A stretch of DNA of 64,000 nt from SpSt-501 sp037481615 (GTDB taxonomy: Bacteria > Desulfobacterota > Desulfobacteria > Desulfobacterales > SpSt-501): assembly GCA_037481615.1 (NCBI GenBank), contig JBBFLI010000009.1; one strand, 5' to 3'. Made by a program: the position numbers and the translations under genes. Below are positions 57,947 to 64,000 of this stretch, in pieces. The notes under the pieces were generated by a model. That model ran no database searches. It was not told the origin of the DNA and saw nothing but the letters and a program-made list of their open reading frames with translations. Position 1 is the first letter of the stretch. Each line of letters opens with the position of its first letter.

Positions 57947-58216
57947 TCAGCGGATGAACTGGTTCATCCCCAGGAAAATCCGCTCCGTGAACCCGACGAG
58001 CGTCTGCATCATCCAGGGGAAGAAGAAGATCAGGGCCACGGCGACGGCGAGCATCTTGGGGATGAAGGTGAGCGTCATCTCGTTGATCGAGGTGGCCGAC
58101 TGGAAAATGCTCACGGCCAGGCCCACGACGAGACCGGCGATCAGCATCGGGGCGGAAAGGAGAATGGTCACCTGGATCGCCTCGTAGAAGAACCCGGTCA
58201 GGGTGTCGGCGGTCAT
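57947..58216 (-). CDS. fliQ: flagellar export protein FliQ
   Basis: An 89-residue protein with two membrane helices (AIQVTILLSAPMLIAGLVVG; LTFIPKMLAVAVALIFFFPW) and SIFQSATSINEMTLTFIPK between. It matches FliQ length exactly. The ATG at 58216 follows fliP by 17 bases. Confidence 0.96.
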   Translation of the reverse strand: MTADTLTGFFYEAIQVTILLSAPMLIAGLVVGLAVSIFQSATSINEMTLTFIPKMLAVAVALIFFFPWMMQTLVGFTERIFLGMNQFIR

Positions 58217-58233
58217 CGTCGGCCTCCTCCGGT

Positions 58234-58986
58234 TCACGCGAAGCTCTTCACGAGCGAGCCGACCAGGAGATACCAGCCGTCGGCCAGCACGAAGAGCAGC
58301 AGCTTGAAGGGCAGCGAGACCATGACCGGCGGCAGCATCATCATCCCCATGGAGAGCAGGACCGCCGCCACCACCATGTCCACGATGAGAAAGGGCACGT
58401 AGAGGAGGAGCCCGATCTCGAAGGCGGTCTTCACCTCGCTGATCACAAACGCCGGGATGAGGACCCCGGTGGGGATGTCGGCGCGGCTGTGCGGCCGCTC
58501 GAGGCCGGCGATGTCCACGAAGAGCGCGAGGTCCTTTTCCCGCGTCTGGCGGAACATGAATTCACGCAACGGCGCCGCGGCCCGCTCGAGTGCGGCAGCG
58601 CCGCTGATTTTCTTCTCGAGGTAGGGCTGCAGGGCCTCCTGATTCACCTTCTGCCAGACGGGGGTCATGATGAAGGCCGTCAGAAAGAGCGCCAGGCCGA
58701 TCACGATCTGGTTGCTGGGCAGCTGCATCGTCCCCAGCGCGCGGCGGATGAGCGAGAGCACGATCACGATGCGCGTGAACGACGTGAGCAGAATCAAGAG
58801 CGCCGGCGCGAGCGAAAGCACCGTCATCAGAAGGAAGATTTGCATGACGACGGTCGTCCGCGCCGGATCGTCGGCCGCGCTCACGCCGAGGCTGAGGGTG
58901 GGTGCGGGCATCGCGGGTTCCGCCGCGGCGACGGCGACCGGCGGCAGGAGCAGGAGAACCGGCAGAAAACGCAGCGCCGCCCTCAT
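58234..58986 (-). CDS. fliP: flagellar export protein FliP
   Basis: A 250-residue protein. A signal peptide (ALRFLPVLLLLPPVAVAAA) then LSLAPALLILLTSFTRIVIV, ALGTMQLPSNQIVIGLALFL and MVVAAVLLSMGMMMLPPVMV. It is the main gate subunit. The ATG overlaps the fliO stop by 4 bases. Confidence 0.97.
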   Translation of the reverse strand: MRAALRFLPVLLLLPPVAVAAAEPAMPAPTLSLGVSAADDPARTTVVMQIFLLMTVLSLAPALLILLTSFTRIVIVLSLIRRALGTMQLPSNQIVIGLALFLTAFIMTPVWQKVNQEALQPYLEKKISGAAALERAAAPLREFMFRQTREKDLALFVDIAGLERPHSRADIPTGVLIPAFVISEVKTAFEIGLLLYVPFLIVDMVVAAVLLSMGMMMLPPVMVSLPFKLLLFVLADGWYLLVGSLVKSFA

Positions 58987-59354
58987 GTCCCCTCCCCTTT
59001 CCAGGCCGTCGTGACGCGGGAAAGATGATCGAAAAAGGAGGCCGCCTCCGCCGGCGTGCGGGCGCGGATGCGCTCGAGCTCCTCGGGGTCGTCGAGCCGC
59101 GCGAGAAGCGAGACCTGCTCCGGCGACACCCCGACGACGATCGCGCAACCCGGGACCTCGAGCAGGACCACGCGGTGCTTCAGCCCGAGCGGCTGGGAGG
59201 CCGCCACGCGCAGAAGCCCCTCGGAGGCCGCCGCCGGACCCCGGCCCGCCCGGCGGCGCAGCAGGGAGAGCAAGGCGAAAAGACCGCCCAGCACGACGGC
59301 CAGGGCGAAGAGCATCTTCAGGGCCGAGGGCCAGAATTCCGGGCCGGCGCTCAT
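58983..59354 (-). CDS. fliO: flagellar biosynthetic protein FliO
   Basis: A 123-residue protein. One membrane helix (LKMLFALAVVLGGLFALLSL), then a cytoplasmic part with RVAASQPLGLKHRVVLLEVP, the FliO motif. It assists assembly of the FliP gate. Overlaps fliN and fliP by 4 bases each. Confidence 0.9.
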   Translation of the reverse strand: MSAGPEFWPSALKMLFALAVVLGGLFALLSLLRRRAGRGPAAASEGLLRVAASQPLGLKHRVVLLEVPGCAIVVGVSPEQVSLLARLDDPEELERIRARTPAEAASFFDHLSRVTTAWKGEGT

Positions 59355-59689
59355 CTCAGCCTCTCGATCCGTTCCATGGGGCTCACCACCTCGGTCAGGC
59401 GTACGCCGAACTTCTCGTTCACGACCACCGCCTCGCCGCGGGCGATCAGCTTCTGGTTGGCGAGCACATCGAGGGTCTCGCCGGCGAGCTTGGTCAGTTC
59501 GATCACCGACCCCTGCCCCAGCTTGAGCAGCTCGTTCACGAGGAGTTTCGTCCGCCCCAGCTCCACGGTGACCTCGAGCGGGATGTCGAGGATGAACTCC
59601 ATGTTCAGGGGCGCCGTGGACCCGGAGGCTTCCGGCCCCGGGGAGGCGCCGGCCGATGCGGGGGAGGGGGTTTCTTTCGCCGTGGTCAT
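59351..59689 (-). CDS. fliN: flagellar motor switch protein FliN
   Basis: A 112-residue protein. Disordered N-terminal 28 residues, then the SpoA/FliN domain: MEFILDIPLEVTVELGRTKL, LLKLGQGSVIELTKLAGETL, VNEKFGVRLTEVVSPMERI. It forms the C ring with FliM. Overlaps fliM by 4 bases. Confidence 0.96.
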   Translation of the reverse strand: MTTAKETPSPASAGASPGPEASGSTAPLNMEFILDIPLEVTVELGRTKLLVNELLKLGQGSVIELTKLAGETLDVLANQKLIARGEAVVVNEKFGVRLTEVVSPMERIERLR

Positions 59690-60672
59690 GGGTGCGCCTC
59701 GCCTTCGCCCGGCGGAAGGATCCGGGATGCGATCTCGACGGCCCGGTTGCCCTTCATCACCCCGGGGTATGCCAGGTACTTGGGCACGTGGTCGATGCTG
59801 AGCACGATCGCGTCCTCGGGGCCGGTCGGCAGCATCAGGAGGTCATCGAGCTTGAGGTTGAGGATCGAGCCCAGGGTCGCGCGCGTGCGGCCGAGCTCGG
59901 CGACGAGCGTCACCGGCACCTCGCGGATCAGCCGCTGGAGCGGCAGGCTCCAGGTGTTTTCGATGTCGCGCTCGCGCAGGTACTTGTGGGAGAGCTTGTC
60001 CTTGATCGGCTCGAGCATCAGGTAGGAGAGGCAGAAGTGGAGATTGCCCGTGTACTCCTTGCTCTTGATCGAGAAGACGATCACGACCATCATGTCGTGC
60101 GGGGAGACGAGGTGGACGTACTCGGGCTTGGTCTCCGTCTTCTTGATGCCGATCGTCACCGGGTGGACGAGCCGCCAGGCGCTCTGCAGCTGATCGAGGA
60201 TCTCGCGTGCCAGGCGCAGGATCATGCGCTGCTCGAGGGGCGTGAAGTCCCGCACGCGGTTGAGCGGCTTTCCCTTGCCGCCGAACATCAGGTCGATCAA
60301 CGAGAAGACGAGGTTCGGCTCGATGGCGAGCAGGGCCGAGCCGATCAGCGGCTCCATGGAAAAGATGACGAAGCTCGTCGGCGCCGAAAAGGCGCTGATG
60401 CACTCCTGGTATTTCACCATCTCGGTCGAGACGAACGCCACCTCGACCGTGCGCTGCAGCATGGCGGAGAGCGAGCCGGTGAGCAGCGCCCCGAACTTGT
60501 CGTAGACCTCCTCGAGCGCGCTGAACTGGTCGCGCAGCATGATGTTCTGGGAGGTGAGGTTATAGGGCTTGGCCTCGCTCTCCCCCTGGGTCGGCTCGAG
60601 GTCGACGTCCCCCCGGTCCATGGCCGAGAGCAGGGCGTCGATTTCTTCTTGGCTGAGGATCTGGTCGGGCAT
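59686..60672 (-). CDS. fliM: flagellar motor switch protein FliM
   Basis: A 328-residue protein. The N-terminal ILSQEEIDALLSAM is the CheY-P binding motif. The middle CheC-like domain (LTGSLSAMLQRTVEVAFVS) and C-terminal SpoA domain (VTLVAELGRTRATLGSILNL) are intact. It transmits direction switching. Confidence 0.97.
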   Translation of the reverse strand: MPDQILSQEEIDALLSAMDRGDVDLEPTQGESEAKPYNLTSQNIMLRDQFSALEEVYDKFGALLTGSLSAMLQRTVEVAFVSTEMVKYQECISAFSAPTSFVIFSMEPLIGSALLAIEPNLVFSLIDLMFGGKGKPLNRVRDFTPLEQRMILRLAREILDQLQSAWRLVHPVTIGIKKTETKPEYVHLVSPHDMMVVIVFSIKSKEYTGNLHFCLSYLMLEPIKDKLSHKYLRERDIENTWSLPLQRLIREVPVTLVAELGRTRATLGSILNLKLDDLLMLPTGPEDAIVLSIDHVPKYLAYPGVMKGNRAVEIASRILPPGEGEAHP

Positions 60673-60695
60673 GGCGTCGTCGTTCCGGCGCGCGG

Positions 60696-61163
60696 CTACT
60701 GGATGACGAATTCCTTGAAGTAGATGCGGTTCACCCGTGCCTTGGCGAGCAGACCGTTCAGGGCCTGGGCGAGTTCCTCGCGCATGGCGGTCTTGCCCTC
60801 CGTCGTGCTGATGTCCGCATAGCGCTTGGTCGGCAGGATCATCAGCACGGCGTCCCGCAGATGCGGCACGCGGGCGGCGATCTCCTCCTCGGCCGCCTTG
60901 CCGCCGGTCACCTCGAGGTCCATGGTGACGCGGAGGTAGCGGCTTCCGCCGGGATCGGCGAGATTGACGATGAAGGTCTCGAGGGGGACGATCTTGCCGG
61001 CCTGCTCGGCCTTGGCTTTTTCCGACTCGGCCGCCGCCTGGCCCCCCTCACCGGCGGCCGGGAGGTTGCCGACCTTCTGCCAGATCAGAAACAGCCCCCC
61101 GCCCAGTCCCAGGACGAAGAGGAAGAGCACGCCCATCAGGATGGTCAACAGTTTGTTCGACAT
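60696..61163 (-). CDS. fliL: flagellar basal body-associated protein FliL
   Basis: A 155-residue protein. One membrane helix near the N-terminus (LTILMGVLFLFVLGLGGGLF), a linker, then a periplasmic stomatin-like domain (VPLETFIVNLADPGGSRYLR, ALNGLLAKARVNRIYFKEFV). It stabilises stator function. GGAGGAGAG precedes the ATG. First gene of the export operon. Confidence 0.95.
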   Translation of the reverse strand: MSNKLLTILMGVLFLFVLGLGGGLFLIWQKVGNLPAAGEGGQAAAESEKAKAEQAGKIVPLETFIVNLADPGGSRYLRVTMDLEVTGGKAAEEEIAARVPHLRDAVLMILPTKRYADISTTEGKTAMREELAQALNGLLAKARVNRIYFKEFVIQ

Positions 61164-61250
61164 CGACTCTCCTCCGCCGCGCGGCCCGCGTCGCCTCGGG
61201 CTGCAGGTACGGGAAACACCCACCGCCCGGAAATTCCCGGGGAAAAGCCG

Positions 61251-61267
61251 AGCAAGGATTGTGCCAG
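61251..61267 (-). promoter_or_regulatory. sigma-54 promoter of fliL-M-N-O-P-Q-R-flhB
   Basis: Minus strand CTGGCACAATCCTTGCT. GG (61265-61266) and GC (61252-61253) are 10 bases apart and both boxes match TGGCAC-N5-TTGCT perfectly. Predicted start near 61240, giving a 77-base leader. The 230-base gap between flbD and fliL holds no other feature I see. Confidence 0.8.
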
Positions 61268-61393
61268 GAGGCAAAAAGCGGGCAGGGCTGTGCCGCGCAG
61301 GGCCAAACGCGCCGTTTCGAAGGGATGCGGCGGCCGGGCGGAGCCCGCCCCGAGCGCGGGGGAGTCAAGCGCTTGACGGGGCGGGCCGCGTGC

Positions 61394-61618
61394 TCAGGCG
61401 GCGGGAAGCGGCTCGAGGGCTTGCCCTTCCGGGCAGGGCGTGCTCACGGCGCGCCGGTAGCGCAGGATGCGCCGGCTCACCTCCTCGGCCGGTTCCTTCA
61501 CGATCAGACGGTCGCGGTTGAGAAAGGTGATCACGGTGTCCGGGTTGGCCTCGACCGACTGGATGGTCTCGGCGTTGATCAACAGAACCGAATCATTCAG
61601 GCGGGTGACCTGGATCAT
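61394..61618 (-). CDS. flbD: FlbD/SwrD family flagellar protein
   Basis: A 74-residue protein. MIQVTRLNDSVLLINAETIQ, SVEANPDTVITFLNRDRLIV is the whole FlbD domain. In Bacillus the homolog SwrD boosts motor torque through the stators; the name should not be confused with the Caulobacter sigma-54 activator FlbD. It lies 24 bases after flgE. Confidence 0.92.
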   Translation of the reverse strand: MIQVTRLNDSVLLINAETIQSVEANPDTVITFLNRDRLIVKEPAEEVSRRILRYRRAVSTPCPEGQALEPLPAA

Positions 61619-61642
61619 GGGTGTCGCCTCTTATCCGTTCCT

Positions 61643-62878
61643 TCACCGCTTGATGTTGATCAGCTCCTGGAGGATCTCGTCGCTCGAGGTGATCACCCGC
61701 GAGTTCGCCTGGAAGGCGCGCTGGGTGGTGATCATCTTCACGAACTCCTCGGCGAGATCGACGTTGGACATCTCGAGGCTGCTCGGCGCCACCGACCCCA
61801 GACGCCCCGTGCCGGCCGTGCCGATCAGGGCCTGTCCGGAATCGAGGGACTCGGCGTAGAGGTTTTTCCCCATCTTGGCCAGCCCGTCGTAGGAGGGGAA
61901 ATCGACGAGCGCGAGCTGGAACATGGGGGTCATCTCGCCGTTCGAGTAGGCGGCGGTCACGACCCCGGACTCGTCGATCGAGATGCCCCGCAGCATGCCG
62001 GGCGGGTAGCCGTCCTGGTACTGGAACGTCGTCCCCGAGGGCGAAGCGTACCCGGTGATGTCGCCGAAGCTGTCCCCGCTCGGGTTGTAGAGATCCCAGG
62101 TGACCACCTGCGGGCTGGCCGCCCCGTTGGTCAGGGTGAGCGAAAGCGGAACATCGCCGGCCGGGACGGTCATGGCCCCGCTTTCGTCGAACTGGATGGT
62201 GAGGCTCGCCCCGCCGCCGATCGTGACCCCGGATCCGGCCGAAGCGGGGATGGAGGCGCTGACCGACCAAGTCCGATCGGCCGCCTCGCGCGTGAAGGTG
62301 AAGGTGACGGGGATCGCGTTGCCCAGCGAGTCGTAGAAAGTCTGGGCGGTGGTGTAGGTGTCCCCGGGAGCGGCGGTCGAGCTCAGGTTGATGTCGAAGT
62401 TGAAGTTCTGCGTGGCCTGCGGCGGGGCGACCCGCTCGCCCGGGATGTAGATCGAGGTGATGCTCCCGACGTTGCCGTTCGCGTCGAGCTGGTAGCCCTG
62501 GAGCCGGTAGCCGTCGGGGTTGACGAGATAGCCCTGCTTGTCGAAGACGAAATTGCCGGCGCGCGTGTAGTAGCGCGAGCCGTTCGGGTCCTGCACCATG
62601 AAGAAGCCCTTGCCGTTGATCGCCAGATCGGTCGCGCTCGAGGAGTTCTCGAGCGAGCCCTGGGTCCACTGGGCGTAGGCCCCCCAAAACTCGACCCCGC
62701 GGCCGACGTTGGCGGTGGCGGAGTCGCCGCCGAGGGAGGTGCTCAGGATGTTGGCGAAATGGGCCCGGTTGCTCTTGAAGGCCGTGGTGTTGACGTTGGC
62801 GATGTTGTCGCCGATCACCGTCATCGCCGTGGCATTGGCGCTCAGGCCCGAAATTCCTGCGTAGAGAGATGCGATCAT
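61643..62878 (-). CDS. flgE: flagellar hook protein FlgE
   Basis: A 411-residue protein. SLYAGISGLSANATAMTVIG, DNIANVNTTAFKSNRAHFAN at the start; SNVDLAEEFVKMITTQRAFQ at the end. The middle (FNFDINLSSTAAPGD, TFYDSLGNAIPVTFTFTRE) is the FlgE D1/D2 insert. Normal length for Deltaproteobacteria. Confidence 0.97.
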   Translation of the reverse strand: MIASLYAGISGLSANATAMTVIGDNIANVNTTAFKSNRAHFANILSTSLGGDSATANVGRGVEFWGAYAQWTQGSLENSSSATDLAINGKGFFMVQDPNGSRYYTRAGNFVFDKQGYLVNPDGYRLQGYQLDANGNVGSITSIYIPGERVAPPQATQNFNFDINLSSTAAPGDTYTTAQTFYDSLGNAIPVTFTFTREAADRTWSVSASIPASAGSGVTIGGGASLTIQFDESGAMTVPAGDVPLSLTLTNGAASPQVVTWDLYNPSGDSFGDITGYASPSGTTFQYQDGYPPGMLRGISIDESGVVTAAYSNGEMTPMFQLALVDFPSYDGLAKMGKNLYAESLDSGQALIGTAGTGRLGSVAPSSLEMSNVDLAEEFVKMITTQRAFQANSRVITSSDEILQELINIKR

Positions 62879-62905
62879 GGGAAGTCCCCTCCTGGATGGA
62901 AATGC

Positions 62906-63592
62906 CTAGATCGTGGTTGCCTCCGCCGGCATCGTGATCCGCGTCACCTCGCCGACGGCGACCTTGCGCTCGCCGACCCTGAGGTAGGTGATGCCGTCCT
63001 CGAAGAAGACGCCGTCCACGCGACCTGCGGCATAGGGGGTCACGGGCACGGCATCACCGTTCGCCGTCTGGGCCTGGACCTCGAAGCGGTAGGTCCCCGC
63101 GGGGAGCGGGCCGCCGTTTCGATCGCGTCCGTCCCAGGCGACGGTCTGCCGGCCGGCGGGGAGCGCTTCGAGTTGCAGGTCGCGGACGAACTGCCCGGAG
63201 GCGTCGTAGATGCTGATCGCCGCCTTGCGCGCGGCCTCTTTCAGCTCGAACTCCAGCCCCACGGCGCGGCCGGGGGCGAGCTCGACCCGGTCCCCCCGGA
63301 ATTCGATCTCCTTGCCGATGAAGGACACGCTCTGGGCGTTGTTGATGGAAGCCTGATAGAGCTTGAGCTCCGCGAGCGCGGCCGAAATGTTGGAAAGCTG
63401 CTCGAGGGAGCTGAACTGGGCGAGCTGGGCGGTGAACTCGGTGCTGTCCGCCGGGTTGAGCGGGTCCTGGTGCTGGAGCTGGCTCACCAGCAGCCGCAGG
63501 AAGGCGTCCTTGCCCATCTCGTTTTTGGCGGCGGCCGTCGGCGCGGCGGCCGCCGCCGTGTTGTTGACCATGGAGAGTGCGTTCAAGTCCAT
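62906..63592 (-). CDS. flgD: flagellar hook cap protein FlgD
   Basis: A 228-residue protein. MGKDAFLRLLVSQLQHQDPL, STEFTAQLAQFSSLEQLSNI is the FlgD N-terminal signature; then the FlgD Ig/TUDOR-like region (ISIYDASGQFVRDLQLEAL, AWDGRDRNGGPLPAGTYRFE). It caps the growing hook. The ATG at 63592 was chosen for its GAGGAG site. Confidence 0.96.
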   Translation of the reverse strand: MDLNALSMVNNTAAAAAPTAAAKNEMGKDAFLRLLVSQLQHQDPLNPADSTEFTAQLAQFSSLEQLSNISAALAELKLYQASINNAQSVSFIGKEIEFRGDRVELAPGRAVGLEFELKEAARKAAISIYDASGQFVRDLQLEALPAGRQTVAWDGRDRNGGPLPAGTYRFEVQAQTANGDAVPVTPYAAGRVDGVFFEDGITYLRVGERKVAVGEVTRITMPAEATTI

Positions 63593-63644
63593 CGCTGCTC
63601 CTCGGGTTCTCCCGTCCCGGCCCACGAAGGCCGGCGTTCATCGC

Positions 63645-64000
63645 TCAGGCGAATAGATCGAGCAACCCCCGCCCCGCCGCAGGCTCCCACGGGCCCGCCT
63701 GCCAACCCCGGCCGGCGCCTGCGGCTTGGGCGATCTCGAGCCCCTTCCCCGGCGCGGCCGGTGGAGAGGAGGCAGCCCGTTCCCGGAACCCCTCGCGGCG
63801 CTCCGAGCCCTGCCGGTCGTCGGGGGCGATCGCCACCTCCAGCCGTTCCACGCGCAGGCCCTGCTGCTCGAGGTCCAACTTCAACTGCTGCAGGCCCGCC
63901 TCGATCCAATCGCGCGCGAGCGGCATTTCGGCCAGGATGCGGACGGAGACCGCCTGGTGGGCGGTGGCGATCTGCATGCGCACGGGCCCCAAAAAATCGG
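63645..64000 (-). CDS. fliK: flagellar hook-length control protein FliK, C-terminal part
   Basis: The frame is open to the right edge, giving about 118 residues. LGPVRMQIATAHQAVSVRIL and QQLKLDLEQQGLRVERLEVA match the FliK C-terminal domain that contacts FlhB, followed by a disordered tail ending GRGLLDLFA. It sets hook length and triggers the export switch. The N-terminal ruler region is outside the window. Confidence 0.8.
   Translation of the reverse strand, partial: DFLGPVRMQIATAHQAVSVRILAEMPLARDWIEAGLQQLKLDLEQQGLRVERLEVAIAPDDRQGSERREGFRERAASSPPAAPGKGLEIAQAAGAGRGWQAGPWEPAAGRGLLDLFA

Noticed and set aside
1..64000. CRISPR array
   Set aside because: No regularly spaced direct repeats of 24 or more bases were seen; the only tandem units are the 9-bp repeats at 4262-4361.

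Overview
This 64 kb stretch comes from a GC-rich bacterial chromosome (roughly two thirds G+C outside the first 5 kb). A PxxKW cysteine-rich protein, ExeA-type ATPases, several HDOD regulators and mixed sigma-54/sigma-28 flagellar promoters suggest a motile member of the former Deltaproteobacteria (Desulfobacterota). That placement is inferred from gene content, not from a marker gene.

1-4.74 kb is foreign DNA. An IS3-family element runs off the left edge. Next to it is the end of a phage-satellite-like island reading leftwards: AlpA-like regulator, CHC2 primase, DUF3631 helicase-like ATPase, small unknown genes and a P27-type small terminase. Tandem 9-bp repeats lie upstream of alpA, and a displaced 3' piece of a tRNA-Arg(CCT) gene marks the island/chromosome junction.

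4.75-14.4 kb holds PxxKW, two ExeA-like membrane ATPases flanking a nitroreductase and a THUMP RNA methyltransferase, a DUF4412-type secreted protein, an operon of an unknown protein, an ADP-ribosylglycohydrolase-family protein and rfbD, and a sigma-54 activator with a second response regulator. 14.4-19.3 kb is a minus-strand accessory signalling operon (HTH/Cys-rich/PAS regulator, CheW, diguanylate cyclase, HDOD, metallo-hydrolase) behind a good sigma-28 promoter. Just beyond, on the plus strand, a sigma-54-type promoter, a hairpin exposing an anti-Shine-Dalgarno loop and a rho-independent terminator together predict a small RNA of about 88 nt. This is the most novel item in the window.

19.9-30.3 kb is a metabolic and partly decaying region: a GntR regulator facing a tripartite tricarboxylate transporter operon, an arylsulfotransferase-like protein, a glutaredoxin-like protein, remnants of a DUF4445/RACo protein, of TRAP permeases DctQ and DctM, and of HutC, plus an intact urocanate hydratase.

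30.5-64 kb is an almost uninterrupted minus-strand motility and chemotaxis island. From its upstream (right) end: fliK(partial)-flgD-flgE-flbD; fliL-M-N-O-P-Q-R-flhB; flhA-flhF-flhG-fliA and two small genes; flgF-G-A-H-I-J; then flgN-cheA-cheR-cheD-HDOD-cheY-cheX-cheB-flgK-flgL and a tail of a hairpin-repeat protein, histidine kinase, REC-HDOD, REC-PP2C and a small Cys protein. Sigma-54-type -24/-12 elements precede fliL, flhA and flgF, and a sigma-28-like element precedes flgN. This matches a hierarchy in which sigma-54 drives basal body and export genes, and FliA drives hook-filament junction and chemotaxis genes. Basal-body genes such as fliF, fliG, fliI, flgB, flgC and the flagellin gene are not in the window.
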